Source of the DNA: Siphonodentalium dalli
Lineage: Eukaryota > Mollusca > Scaphopoda > Gadilida > Siphonodentaliidae
Assembly: GCA_032622095.1 (NCBI GenBank)
Contig: CP136067.1
Span: forward strand, 57,143,899 to 57,207,898
Direction: 5' to 3'
DNA: 64,000 bases
In this document: piece by piece, positions 12,410-23,459 of the stretch
Numbering within the stretch: the first letter of the stretch is position 1
How the letters are laid out: each line of letters opens with the position of its first letter
Notes under the pieces: model-generated
What the model was told of the DNA's origin: nothing
Databases searched by the model: none
Seen by the model: the letters and a program-made list of their open reading frames with translations, nothing else
Position numbers and translations under genes: made by a program

Positions 12410-12840
12410 GGCAATGATTTAAATACAAATAAAAGGTCACAAATCAAAATGTCCCCCGAAGAAGGTGACAGGGAGGAGTTTATTACACTATTATGATACG
12501 AATTGCATAATCACTAAATATGTTGGATATCTTCAATATGTCAGTAACCATGTCCTGAAGTTTTAGGTATATAGAATATGAACTGTAGGAACAGTTGATT
12601 TCACAGTTAAGGCATCCAAATGCATATTCACTAAAAAAATTCTAAGTCGACAAAGGGTCAATAACTCTAAAATAATAAACATTTTCCGTCAACACAACAC
12701 CTGTTGCATGTCTTCAATGTGTCAGTAACAATGTTCTGATGTTTTAGGTAAATAGGATATGAACTGTAGGAGGAGCTGATTTCACAGTTAAGGTACCGAC
12801 AACAGGACACCCCAACACAAGGATGGACAGATGGACTCTG
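12410..12840. repeat. Dispersed repeat related to 19670-19830
   Basis: AAAATGTCCCCCGAAGAAGG, TTATGATAC...TGCATA and ATGTTGGATATCTTC motifs recur at 19680-19815. Inside the copy, the segment around 12535-12605 is repeated at about 12715-12790 (ATGT[TC]CTGA[AT]GTTTTAGGTA). No coding potential. Confidence 0.5.
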
Positions 12841-12937
12841 CTGATTTCAATAGTCCCAGCGAAAAAAAAATTCGGAAGAAAGAATGCTGTATCAATTATG
12901 AGATATTGTACCGATACTGTACAGTAGATTTTCCTAC

Positions 12938-13099
12938 CTAATTTCTACCAAATCATTTGGTTTGTAGCTTGGATGCAGAAAAAACCAGACTTTGTCAATG
13001 AAAGAGTCAATCTTGGGGTTGTCCCGAGGTCCTCTAACATAAAGCATCCACTTGTGGGTCGCTGGGTCATTGTCTTCTCTGTGTTGAGGTGAAATATAC
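12938..13099 (-). CDS. YEATS2: YEATS2 coding exon 6: first half of YEATS domain
   Basis: Acceptor TTTTCCAG at 13100 and donor GTAGGA at 12937; phase 2 in and phase 2 out. Following AA from exon 5 it reads [11 protein letters not shown]..., [20 protein letters not shown] and [15 protein letters not shown]. This is the diagnostic YEATS2 sequence. The HPSY motif supplies the Ser/Tyr side of the acyl-lysine pocket in this family. Confidence 0.93.
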
Positions 13100-13254
13100 C
13101 TGGAAAATGAATTTTCAAGTCCTAATTTAACACACTAGCATACAGACTCAGATATATTAGTATAAAGTACATATTATATCCATCTCAGGCAATTACTTAA
13201 CCCTTTCAGTACAAAGTTTTTGTCAGTAGATATGCTCCCTCATAGCTGACTTTT

Positions 13255-13450
13255 TAAGGAAAATTTGTGATTTGTTTGGCACTTTAGAGGCACGGATGGC
13301 CTTCGTTATAGGTTATCATTTAGAAATAACAATTACCAAATTATGAAAATTTCCTCAAGAATATAGTAATGGTATAGTATAATGATAGTATGAAAGCGAT
13401 AGTATCCACAAAACACACTTTGTGTGAGCAGAGCATTTGTTTATATAAAG
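13255..13450. repeat. Dispersed repeat shared with 57020-57165
   Basis: GGATGGCCTTCGTTATA, AAATAACAATTACCAAATTA, AATATAGTAATGGTA and CACAAAACACACTTTGTGTG recur, with substitutions, at 57035-57165. Unclassified interspersed repeat; it follows a CCCTTTCAGTAC motif near 13202 that resembles a piggyBac MITE end. Confidence 0.5.
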
Positions 13451-13843
13451 CATGGAAATAATGAGCGATAATCTAAACACTCAACACTGTGGCGATGTTT
13501 TTAGGAGAGTGATTCAAGATGACCCACTCAACACCAAATTCTTGAGAGGCGAGGATTAGCAAACGCTATATCGATATGTTGTAAACAACTTGGTGGCATT
13601 TATAACCGAAGTTGACTTAGTGGGGTTATGCATACTCTTTATGTACTGTTTGTTTACATTACATTTTGTTTACATTAACATGGAGTATAAGAACAGAATT
13701 TGTCTATAATATAATATTCTTTCTGATTATGCTAGTTTTACAGGATGAACCTATTTTAACAGCAATACCCACCGCCAACACTTTTCATATCTTTAATAAT
13801 GATACTTACAGGATCATGTCATGGTATCAAGGTAGATAGTCTA

Positions 13844-14565
13844 AATGAAAGTGTCCATGACACTGTAGCACAACTTGGGAAGGAGTTAATTATTTGCTGA
13901 GCAATGAATAGAATAATAATGCAGAAGGAAACTAATCCATAGGTCACCCCGAAGATCCATATGAAGTGTGGTGATGATCAGATGAGGGATGTGGTCAGTA
14001 GGGTGCGCCAAAGGATTCAGTCATACAAAGAGTAAATTCCAAGACATATGCTGGCGGCCATGTTTTTCAACGAATTTCGGTCAAAATAGGAGGATCCCAT
14101 CAAGAGGTCACCACGAAGATCCATATGAAGTTTGGTGATCATCAGATGAGGGATGTGGTCTGTAGGGTGTGCCAAAGGATTTAGTCATGCAAAGAGTAAA
14201 ATCCAAGATGGCGGCCATATTTTTCATCGAAAATCATTCAAATTTGATAGTGGGCCATCTAAAGGTGATCACAATCATGCCTGCAAAACTTAAAAATGAT
14301 CCGGCCATAAATACGGGCTGTAGGGTGTGCCGATGGATTCAAATTTGAAATCCAAGATGGCTGCTGTCGCCAATGTTTTTCATAAAAATTTGATAGCTCC
14401 CATCTATAGGTCACCCTGAAGCTACATATCAAGTTTGGTGAAGATCGGATAAGGGATGTGTAGGGTGTGCCAAAGGAAATTGTTGATGCATGCACGGATG
14501 CACGCACGGGCGACGGATGCAAACCCATGGCAATAGCTCAAACTTTACATTGTAAAGTTAAGCTA
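13844..14565. mobile_element. Hairpin-ended repeat element, normal-size copy
   Basis: The leader ATGAAAGTGTCCATGACACT can fold on itself. It is followed by several ~160-bp modules (GATCCATATGAAGTTTGGTG... CCAAAGGATT(T/C)AGTCAT... CCAAGATGGC... CATGTTTTTC), a CACGCACGGGCGACGGATGC microsatellite-like stretch, and a tail CCATGGCAATAGCTCAAACT that ends in a near-perfect hairpin finishing TTAAGCTA at 14565. The same leader and tail bound the 12.8-kb array at 31778-44561. This is probably a non-autonomous transposon; its superfamily is unresolved. Confidence 0.7.
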
Positions 14566-14857
14566 AAAACATACTTGCAGAAGTAACAAGTATATTCAGG
14601 TGATATATTGATATCGGCGAATATGATCTTAAACTTCAGTAGTCAAATTATTCATAAGGTTGTTTATTTCTGAACATGAATTCTGAGGAAGACATTTCAA
14701 CCAAACCAATACAACTCGGCAATTTTCCAGGAGCGATAACTCTACATTTTGTCGATCGAATGTCTTCGAGAATTTTTGGTTTGTTAAAACAGAGGGGATG
14801 GTCACAATGCATATCAATCACGCTGGCTGTTTATACATATAAGCAATGCTGGCAGAC

Positions 14858-16474
14858 CTTACGCGTAGGGTTTAATCCCGGGACTGGGAATTCCCGGGTT
14901 CCCGGTTCCGACAGTCGGTCCCGATTCCCGGGAAATTCAATGAGCAGAACTGGGAATCAAAATCTCTATATAATTAGAGTAATACCGTCTAATACGTTCG
15001 ATATTAGAGCCAATATATGATATCTTTTCATAGAACAAAACGTGAATATTAATGTCTGCCCTTACGGAAGCAGGGTCAACAAGAGTCATGATTGGCAAGT
15101 TTGTTAAATTTCAGCGGTGGTAAGTATTTGCTATCAGCTTGTAGTCTTAGTTGTAGACAATTTGTTGAGAACGCGGTAAACACATGAGTCGCTTCAAATA
15201 GCCACGCGGGTGCATAGCGCACCAGACCTGTCCAACAACCATACCGTAAAAACATATTGTTTGTGTTCAGTCAGCTAGGGTTCAGTGACAAGTTAGACAA
15301 CGTCCACCGGTAGGTTCCGACATGTGGCCAAAGGCAAAGAACTGGGTTCCTGGTTGTGTAAACACACAGTGGGTATAATAATGGGGGAGAAGGGGAACTT
15401 GTCATTCAACAACCATGTCTTCCAAACTACGTCAACGTTATACACTCAAAACCAAATAAAGGTTGTCGACTTGCATTTTTTTCCCACGTTTTACAGTACA
15501 GACTATAGTATAAACATAATCTGTTTCAACTGTAAATATTCAAACACGTGCTTTTTCATACATTTTAGTAGAAATACATTGTCATGTCTTTTGTCAGTAG
15601 GCCTACTGTTAATTAATTACACCCACTGGCGTTTGTTAAACATGCAATTAGTCGCTATTGTAACATCCTCTGTAGACAACTTATCACGAATAAAGCGCGG
15701 GTTTATTATTTTCCTAACTGGATTAAGTCACCCTCTTATTTAATGCATAGACTACTATAGACTATAGATTTACCGAGCTGTCCAAAGTGGCGGAAATCTT
15801 AGCCCCCTTCCCGATAACCCACACTGCTTTACAAATAGTGTCATTTATGGGAATTTTGGGAAATAAAACAACAAGACTAGAAATGTTATTTTAATATTTT
15901 AATATTCACATTTAATTGAAAAATTACTTTCTCAAAGTAACTTATACTTACCTTTACTTAATCTGGAAGCTGCGTATATTTCCCGATACTCGGCGTTAGA
16001 TTGGCTTTGATCTATTTCATCAGTTTTTCTGTCCCGATTTCTTGGGATTTTTGGTTTCAAGTTGCAAAGGGCCATATCACAGACTCGTGAACAGTTTAAG
16101 CCCACATGGGTTTTTGAGCTCAAATAAAACAAAGGCCACAAGGACCTCAACCTGGGTCAGTACGGTAGTTGTTTACGCCGCGAAATTATACGCGGTTGGA
16201 ACTTCGGAAGTTAGGAACTTTGGAAGATGGTCTGCTTTTATTTGTTTATTTTGATGTATGTACCTGAAAATAAGTCTGACATAAGAATATAAAGAATATG
16301 TTATGTGCCCAATTTGTGTTTCTGTGTCTTTAAACCACGAAATAGTCAGTAGTCAGTCATTCCTGTTGGTCTGTAAATTACCCGGGAAAATTCCCGGTTC
16401 CCGGTTCTGATGACATTTTCAGTCCCGTTCCCGGTTCCGCAAAATCCGGGAATATATTAAACCCTACTTACGCG
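14858..16474. mobile_element. hAT-like non-autonomous element (1,601 bp)
   Basis: The element is 14866-16466, with a perfect 8-bp target duplication CTTACGCG at 14858-14865 and 16467-16474. The left end reads TAGGGTTTAATCCCGGG and the right end is its imperfect inverse (CCGGGAATATATTAAACCCTA). CCCGGTTCC/GGGAATTCCC sub-repeats occur just inside both ends. The interior has only small ORFs with no transposase similarity that I recognise. The TAGGG terminus and 8-bp duplication are hAT features. It sits in YEATS2 intron 5. Confidence 0.85.
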
Positions 16475-16665
16475 GTTCAATTATTTCAATTTGTTAATGT
16501 CAAATGCCAGTGAATATACATCTCTGGAAACTTATTTGTATCTTCTTAGGTGAAAGGAAATGAGGGATTTTCGAATACAAAATTTCAAAATTTGTGTGCA
16601 GTCCTATCCTAGGTCCTGCGGACCCTGCATTTAGACCCTAGTGGAAACATTGCTAAGACACTTAC

Positions 16666-16760
16666 TTTGATACATTTCCAACAATAATGGTCTTCTTTAT
16701 CTTGAATCTTGAACATCCATCAGTCTGCACATCTGTAATTTGTGCTAATGTGGATTTTAC
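16666..16760 (-). CDS. YEATS2: YEATS2 coding exon 5
   Basis: Acceptor GAATTCAG at 16761 and donor GTAAGT at 16665; phase 0 in, phase 2 out. It reads VKSTLAQITDVQTDGCSRF then KIKKTIIVGNVSK, where the final K is completed by exon 6. KKTI(I/V)VGNVSKYI is a block conserved just before the YEATS domain of vertebrate YEATS2. Confidence 0.92.
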
Positions 16761-16825
16761 CTGAATTCAGATAATCCGATGTCAGTGCCCTGCATTTAGC
16801 AAGATATGGACAGGAATACAATTTA

Positions 16826-16890
16826 TATCTACCTGGATATACCCTGATTAACCCTTTATATCTACCTGGATATACCCTGATTAACCCTTT
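16826..16890. repeat. Two direct copies of a ~37-bp unit
   Basis: TATCTACCTGGATATACCCT followed by GATTAACCCTT occurs twice in a row, starting near 16827 and 16858. A local duplication just upstream of exon 5. Confidence 0.8.
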
Positions 16891-16942
16891 GTTTACTAAA
16901 TGGATTCTCCCACTCAGTTATAAAAGTATATGTTGGAATGGT

Positions 16943-17318
16943 CTATTATACAGGGACCAGCCTAGGGTCAAAATATAGGGAGAAGTGACTTCTCCCTCTT
17001 GGAAAAATAAGGAGAAGTGAGGGCTTACCAGGGAGAAGTGGAGCGTTAGTGCGACTATTTGTCACTAGTAATTATTCATTAGAACTGATTGTTTTAGCTG
17101 TTATTATTGTCCACAATAGATTTTCTACATGTGTGAGGATAAACTGGAAGTGTTAAGCTGAGCAGTAGATCATCCAGTCACCAATTCTTCAGGGAGATTA
17201 AAAATATTTTTTTTAGGGAGACATCCACTTCTCCCTGACGTCATTTCAGGGAGACTTGCGGCCACACAGGGCGACTATTTCGCCCACGTCGCCCCCTAGG
17301 CTGGTCCCTGCTATTATA
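16943..17318. mobile_element. hAT-like MITE (360 bp)
   Basis: The element is 16951-17310, with perfect 17-bp terminal inverted repeats CAGGGACCAGCCTAGGG and a perfect 8-bp target duplication CTATTATA at 16943-16950 and 17311-17318. Sub-terminal GGGAGAAGTG/CACTTCTCCC motifs are repeated and inverted, as often seen for transposase-binding sites in hAT elements. Non-coding; in YEATS2 intron 4. Confidence 0.9.
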
Positions 17319-17526
17319 CATTTGGATATTCAGCAAATATAAGCAGATGACAGACAAACGAACAGATAACACAAGTGCCAATGCATTCCTGTTAATTGGT
17401 ACGAAATATACAGTTTTGTATATTAATATATTTGAAGAATCCCTTTTCATATAACAGGGAAGTGCTTCAAAATTTTTAGTTATTAGTCCATAATAGAGTA
17501 ACATTTAATAGTTCTATAATTCAAAC

Positions 17527-17682
17527 CTGCTGTTTAAATGATACTGGTTGAGGTAAATCTGGTTGTAACTTGATATTGACGTCCTGATGTTTTGGTTCCT
17601 CTTGACTCACAGATGATTCCTCCACTAGTTTTCTAACCTCTGGATGGCCACACTTTGATGTTGATGCTATTGGCTGATTTAT
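17527..17682 (-). CDS. YEATS2: YEATS2 coding exon 4
   Basis: Acceptor TTTTCACAG at 17683 and donor GTTTGA at 17526; phase 0 to phase 0, 52 codons. It contains CGHPEVRKLVEESS, matching the vertebrate YEATS2 'NHPAIKKFLE' block, followed by a Gln/Pro-rich stretch ending VSFKQQ. The donor is weaker than the others, but the phase join to exon 5 is exact. Confidence 0.88.
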
Positions 17683-18324
17683 CTGTGAAAAGATGGATGT
17701 CAGTCTTGCATTTCAAGCTAGAGCATATACTGCCCTTATGGTACATGTAGTAGCATGTGTCAAAACATCAATAGCAAACAATCTCTCATGGTTTAATGGG
17801 TACTTACATACCAGTATAGTTAGTGTTTCACTTTCATAATTATTGGGCCATATTAACAAGATGTCATTAAGTCGCTTTCAGCAGCTACCATTAAATCTAT
17901 ATTATCATGATGCTCTCAGATATGAAGTGTACCATGCAGTGATAGAGAACTCATTGGCACTTATTGTACTGATCTGAGTTTCAGAGCAGGCCTCAATTAG
18001 GGGTTTTGCGGGCTAATACCAATTTGATTTGTTATACCCAGCACTATTGGTGCAAAGGTTGACTGTATTGGTGCAAACAAAGATAGTGAAAGGAAATTGA
18101 TTGAACAATAAGGGTGATATCTATGCACCGTTTGTCAGATGTGACCCGCCAATGTGTAATGCCAGTGATTCTTGAATTACAATGTATATTTCGCCTAACG
18201 TACTAGCTGCTAGGGCCGTGCGAATCGATTTGATGCATTTCGGAATCGTTTGTCTGATTCGATTCTTTCAGGTGCATTGACTGCATTCACATGGTTCTAT
18301 AGACTAGAGTACATACACCATTAC

Positions 18325-18556
18325 TATTGTGTTAAGTCGATTTTTGTATCAACCCATATACCCTGTGCCAATGCATTCTCTTATATATGCGAGTCGACCA
18401 TAGGTCGCCTCGCATATATAAGAGAATGCAATGGCGTAACATTTTTTTTTTTTTTTTTTTTTACAATTTTAATAATTTATTCTTATATTCTTTAACAGAC
18501 TTATTTTGTAGGTTTAGGGCCGATGAGATCGACCCCTGGCACTCAAAGGGTTAACC
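18325..18556. mobile_element. Broken piggyBac-like MITE with nested palindrome
   Basis: GATTTTTGTATCAACCCATA (18339 on) and GGCACTCAAAGGGTTAA (to 18555) are parts of the MITE seen at 7788. Between them lies a palindrome at about 18367-18436: GCCAATGCATTCTCTTATAT...GCGAG, inverted as CTCGCATATATAAGAGAATG, followed by a run of about 20 T. Confidence 0.6.
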
Positions 18557-18585
18557 CAAAAATGATGTGAATATTTTATATAAAC

Positions 18586-18678
18586 CTTTGAGAATTTGTT
18601 CTGTCCAGCAGATGCAAAGTACGTCGCAACAATACAGGCCCTCAGTCGATCCATCACACTCCTTGCTTCGCTTAATCT
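18586..18678 (-). CDS. YEATS2: YEATS2 coding exon 3
   Basis: Acceptor TTAATTGCAG at 18679 and donor GTTTAT at 18585; phase 0 to phase 0, 31 codons. It reads RLSEARSVMDRLRACIVATY then FASAGQNKFSK, closely matching the human YEATS2 helix RLIEARRMMDKLRACIVANY. Longer ORFs over the same bases on both strands are shadows. Confidence 0.93.
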
Positions 18679-18780
18679 CTGCAATTAATAATGATACTGT
18701 CGATGACAGTGATGCTAAACTTGCAGAGGGGATGTCATACATTGCAGTCAATGCAGAAATAAGGAAAGTGGAGGTCAACG

Positions 18781-19640
18781 TGAAAAGCCATATGAAGTTT
18801 GGGATCAATCAAATGGGAAATGATGGTTATACATGTAGTGTGTGGAGATTGATTTAGTCATGCAAAGTGTAAAATTCAAGATGGCTGCTGTTTTTATCAA
18901 AAATAGTTCAAATTTGATAGCTACCATCTAGAGGTGATCCTAAGCATGCCTATAAACTATCAAAATCATTTCTCCAAATAAATTTGGGCTGCAGGGTGTG
19001 CCGATGGATTTCAATATGAAATACTGGTAGAAGATGGCTGCTAATGGCCATGTTTTTCAACATAATTTGACAGCTTTCATCTAGAGGTCACCCCGAAGAT
19101 TCATATGAAGTTTGGGATGAATCAGATAAAAATTATTCGTTGTAGGGCATGCCAAAGAATTTAGTTATGCAAAGAGTGAAATCCAAGAGTGCTGCCCGAC
19201 ATATCTTTTATCAAGAATCGTTCAAATTTGATATCTCTCATCCAGAGGTCACCCTGATGATCACTATGAAGTTTGGGATCAATTGGATCGAAAAAGATTA
19301 AGGGCGTGCCAAAGGATTTAGTAATGCGAAGAGTAAAGTACAAGATGCTGATGGCAGCCATGTTTTTTATTCAAATTTGATAGCTCCTATCTGGAGGTGA
19401 TCCTAAACATGGCTGTAAATTTTTCAACACATTTCCTTGATGAATGTGGGCTGCATGATGTGCAGATGAAGTCAAATATGAAATCAAAGAAAGCTGCTGC
19501 AGCCAATTTATTTAACAAATTTCGAAAAAAATGTATATCTCCCATCTATTGTAGAGGTCACCCCAAAGATCCATATTAAGTTTGGGGATGATCGGATGAG
19601 GGATGTGGCCTGTAGGGTGTGCTGAATGAAATTGTTGACA
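18781..19640. repeat. Copy of the ~160-bp module family
   Basis: Repeated modules with CATATGAAGTTTGGGAT, GATTTAGTCATGCAAAG, CAAGATGGCTGCTG and CATGTTTTTCAACATAATTT, ending near GTTGACAGACACACAGACAT where the sequence joins a different repeat (see 12410). It is more diverged than the array at 32-44 kb. Confidence 0.65.
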
Positions 19641-19832
19641 GACACACAGACATAATGAAAATATATAAAAGTCAGCGACCAAAATGTCCCCCGACGAAGG
19701 TGGCAGGTTTGAAGGATTTATGGTTTCAGATCTGTATACTACAATCAGTAGGAGGAATTGATTACACCATTATGATACAAAGTGCATATTCACTAATTAT
19801 GTTGCACGTCTTCTATGAGTCTATGATTCTAT

Positions 19833-20449
19833 GATTGAAGGTACACCTTGAAATTTATAAATAAAACTTAGGTCTGTGACTAATTGACAAATAATTAAAT
19901 TTCATCATTGTCCCAAATACATGATCATTGAACATTGATAACCTGTTGCAAAAAAAAAATAATATCTCTTAAAATAAAAACATAAAACATTTCTATGTCG
20001 AAAAATGTAAATAACTCTACCAAAATGACTCTGACTGAACTCAAAATCGCAGGTGTGCAGGTTTCCATGCTGGTTGATATATGTGCCAAGTTTTTTAAAA
20101 ATTGACCAGAAAATAACAGAATACAGACTCGGACAAAGTCCCGGATGGACACACACACACTGAGACACACACCCTCACCCACACACGGACGGATGAGGGT
20201 CATTACTACAGTCCCACGATGAAATGTCGGGGAACAATAAGGGTCGCAGTCTGTCAAATGGTACTGAGCTGAAGACATGTAATGTACCTTTCTACATGTA
20301 CTCATGTAGTAACTAAACTGATTGAAGGTTCACCTTGAAATTTATATATAAAAGTTAGGTCTGTGACTAACTGACAAATAATTAAATTGCATCATTGTCC
20401 CAAATACATGACCATTGAACATTGATAACCTGTTGCAAAACAAAATAAT
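19833..20449. repeat. Direct repeats of ~130 bp, 485 bp apart
   Basis: Copies at 19833-19964 and 20318-20449 share GATTGAAGGT(A/T)CACCTTG, GACAAATAATTAAATT and CATTGATAACCTGTTGCAAA with a few substitutions. A local segmental duplication in YEATS2 intron 2. Confidence 0.75.
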
Positions 20450-21610
20450 TTTGACCTAACCCTTACATCTCAAAATGGCAAACCAGGATAAGACCAAAAA
20501 TTAAACGACTGGTTGGGATTACAAGTTAGAAGAAGAGTAGTGCATCAAAGATGACCTGGTCACAGTGGTCGAGTTTTATTTTGACTAGAACAGTGAATCT
20601 GTCGGAAACAAATTTAAAAGAATAGTCAACATTTATTCAAGTTATTGTTCTAACAAACTTACAAGTATACCAAATACGAATGATATCGGTTGATACTTGT
20701 TCAAGTTATTATTCCAAAGACCATAAGATTGCTATAAATAGAATAAGGTCCATAACTCTGGAAAGAAAGTTGTGGTGGGCCTAATATTCAGTTTGAAGAT
20801 GTCACATATGGTTATGAGCCCACAGACCAAAAATTATCTGATTCAAAATACAGCTAGGTTATAAAGAATTACAGCTGCCTGCCAAGATGTCTGCTCACCA
20901 ACCATCCCTCATCATATCATAAGTTTTTGAAAGAAAAATATGGGGTGTAAGGTTGGCTTAGACCAACAAAAAAAAAACTCTTTGTTTCCGATACCCTGCC
21001 TGGCTGAGATTTTCTTGCCTGCCTCATTATTTTTTTCAATTTTCTCCAGAAAGTTAGTCAATATAGTTACCTGTTAGAGTGTCAATGTGAATATTTATCG
21101 TGTTCCCAATCCCAAAATAAAAATTATGTGGGTTATTAAGCTCAACGTTGGTTGAGATCTTACTGCAGAGTGAATGAATTCAAGAGACATGCTTTTATCC
21201 AATGATTCATGCTTGGCTTATTTGCAATACACATGGATCTACCATATGCCATGGCACCATGACTACAGTATTATATTGCTTACAGCTGAAAGGTTTTAAA
21301 AATAAAAAATAAAAATTCCAAAAAATAAAAACCCCTGCCTGCCTGTCTGGACAATGTTCCCAATGTTATCGGAAACACTTGTATTTTGTTAATTAATCCT
21401 TTCCTGACATATTCTTTAATATGGCATTTCATGCATTATCTCCTATCTGCAAGATTAAGATAATATCAATTGTGATTGTCTTTGCAGTGTATCAACTATA
21501 ATAGACACAATGCTTTGACTGAAAAATAAACCCATTTTAAGACATTAAAACAAATAATCTTACAACAAAAGATTCTCTTGAAAGCACAAAAAAACATTAG
21601 GCTTGGGTGT
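20450..21610. other. Intron 2 sequence, nothing recognised
   Basis: A/T-rich intronic DNA of the YEATS2 gene between exon 3 and exon 2. No in-phase exon, RNA gene or clear repeat boundary was seen. Confidence 0.4.
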
Positions 21611-22363
21611 TTAATATATAGTGGACCAAAAAATTGTCTGGCCAAAAAAGTGGCCAGGCCAAAAAAGTGGCCAAATGAAATAATAGCGGCCAAATAACAA
21701 AAACTTTTGCCAAATTAAATCCTCATTTTCTGTGTTCACAATTGATGAGTAAATTATATTTTTAAAACATGCAACTCAACTGATCAAGTAATGAGATATG
21801 TCAGTTGTCATCGATATTTTCGCCGAAATAAAACAACAGTTCTGTACATTATTATCGTGAGGTGATAACTGTTGTATACCTATTCTTGTATTAATAAACT
21901 TTATGGTGTTAATCCCATTTGTTGTTATAAGACGGGAGGCAGTTTCGACACATTAGGCTACTTAACTGACATGTCGTCGCTGGTACATTGAATTATAGGA
22001 CAATGCATTTAAGTATTTCATCTTACAGACCATCTAATCAACAAAACTAGTGCAGAGATTGAGGTTTTTGATGATTAGTAATCGCCTTTGTACAACCATC
22101 ACCATTCAATCAAAGCTCCCCTTACAAAATAAATTTGGGTTGTCATCGTATGATGTATCCGAAGTACGAAAGCCGCGTGTCCAAAACCAGTGAAATTTTG
22201 TCGCCTAACTTCGTCGATCTATTCAGCGCCTTTGACTTAGATTTCTGTCTCCATTTTTGTGGTGAACAAAAAGTTTGGCCAATTGAATTTTTTTGTGGCC
22301 ACTTTCGAAAAAATGTGGCCATTGGTCACTTTGGCCACCGACTGCGCGAACACTCTTAATATA
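21611..22363. mobile_element. hAT-like element with TTAATATA duplication (737 bp)
   Basis: The element is 21619-22355, flanked by TTAATATA at 21611-21618 and 22356-22363. The right end, read inward, is GAGTGTTCGCGCAGTCGG, a typical hAT-type terminus; the left end begins TAGTGGACC and is less well matched. GGCCA/TGGCC sub-repeats crowd both ends. It lies only 67 bp downstream of exon 2 of YEATS2. Confidence 0.65.
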
Positions 22364-22430
22364 GTATCCATAGGGAAACCCAACCACAAATATTTTGTTT
22401 TGGCCTCAAGTCACAAGGATGAAGACTAAC

Positions 22431-22528
22431 CTCATCAACTCCATATATTTCTGCTTCCTTTGATTTTATTTCTTCTTTGAATTCTTTTTTAATTATGGCC
22501 CCTATTTTTGTTTCTGTGTTTCTTCTCG
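22431..22528 (-). CDS. YEATS2: YEATS2 coding exon 2
   Basis: Acceptor TATTTTGCAG at 22529 and donor GTTAGT at 22430; phase 1 in, phase 0 out. With the last base of exon 1 it reads A-RRNTETKIGAIIKKEFKEEI then KSKEAEIYGVDE, aligning with human YEATS2 ARDAAVQKIETIIKEQFALE. Charged and probably helical. Confidence 0.92.
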
Positions 22529-23348
22529 CTGCAAAATAGAACAGCAACGCAAGTGATAACAAACTATACATGTTTCTCTGTTTCAAAATAGAACAGCCGT
22601 AACACAAGGGTAACAAACTAATGTATGCATGTTTCAAATTGCATTAAGTTGACGAAACAGCCTTCTTTATTAATTTGTTTGGCGTCAGACATAGGGAGCC
22701 TTGCATATATATATATGTAAGAGAATGTATTGGCACAGGGTTTTCGCAAAATTTCAGGAAGCTCCAGTCATGAAAGTGTTAATAGTAATGCTAAATTAAC
22801 AGTGTTCAATTTACATTAATCTTTTCCTAACTTGATCATCAAAAAGCCGGCAAGAATTTATCTGCGCCTAACTTTACTCTTTATATAACTGTATAACTGA
22901 CACGCGTCATTAAATGCACAAACGTTGTGTCGCCAAATAGCCAACGGAAAAACAAACTATTTATCGCTTTACAATAACTACACCAAAAACAACTATATGA
23001 TTCAAGCATGATTTTATTAATGACGCCAGTGAGAAAGTATAGCCCGAGTGAAATTCACTTGGGAGCGTGCAAAAGTGAGTGCAAGAATATAATATGTATC
23101 AATGTATCGTTAATGTAATGCTTGTGTGTATTTATGTCTGTCTCATTTTTTTGTTGTTATATCTACTTCACCAATAAAAAAAAAATTAAAAAATTAAAAA
23201 AAAAAAATTAAAAAAAAATTATAATAATTAACAGTGTTCATTACTTTTAGTTATTAACTGAACTTTTGTTATGCATGATACATTGAAACAAGTTCATGAG
23301 AAAATATGTCAAGTATCACAATTTGAGGGTTCTTCAAGAAAAGCTCAC

Positions 23349-23436
23349 CATCTTCTTCTATAACTCTTCGCTTCTTTGCTTCATGGTGTGATACATCCTC
23401 ATAATCTGGATCTTGATGTTGTCTCTTTGTAGCCAT
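23349..23436 (-). CDS. YEATS2: YEATS2 coding exon 1 (start codon)
   Basis: ATG at 23436; donor GTGAGC at 23348; 29 codons plus one base. It reads MATKRQHQDPDYEDVSHHEA then KKRRVIEED, matching the N-terminus of human YEATS2 around DPDYEDVS. A pyrimidine-rich stretch ending CCTAG at 23452 suggests a 3' splice site in the 5' UTR, so the promoter and a non-coding first exon probably lie further right. KKRR may serve in nuclear import (inference). Confidence 0.92.
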
Positions 23437-23459
23437 ATTAATAGTCACATCCTAGGTAA

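Noticed and set aside
18567-18857. Plus-strand 96-residue ORF (MNILYKPLRICSVQQM...)
   Set aside because: It overlaps a splice-bounded minus-strand exon that matches the YEATS2 helix and joins its neighbours in phase; the plus ORF is a shadow.
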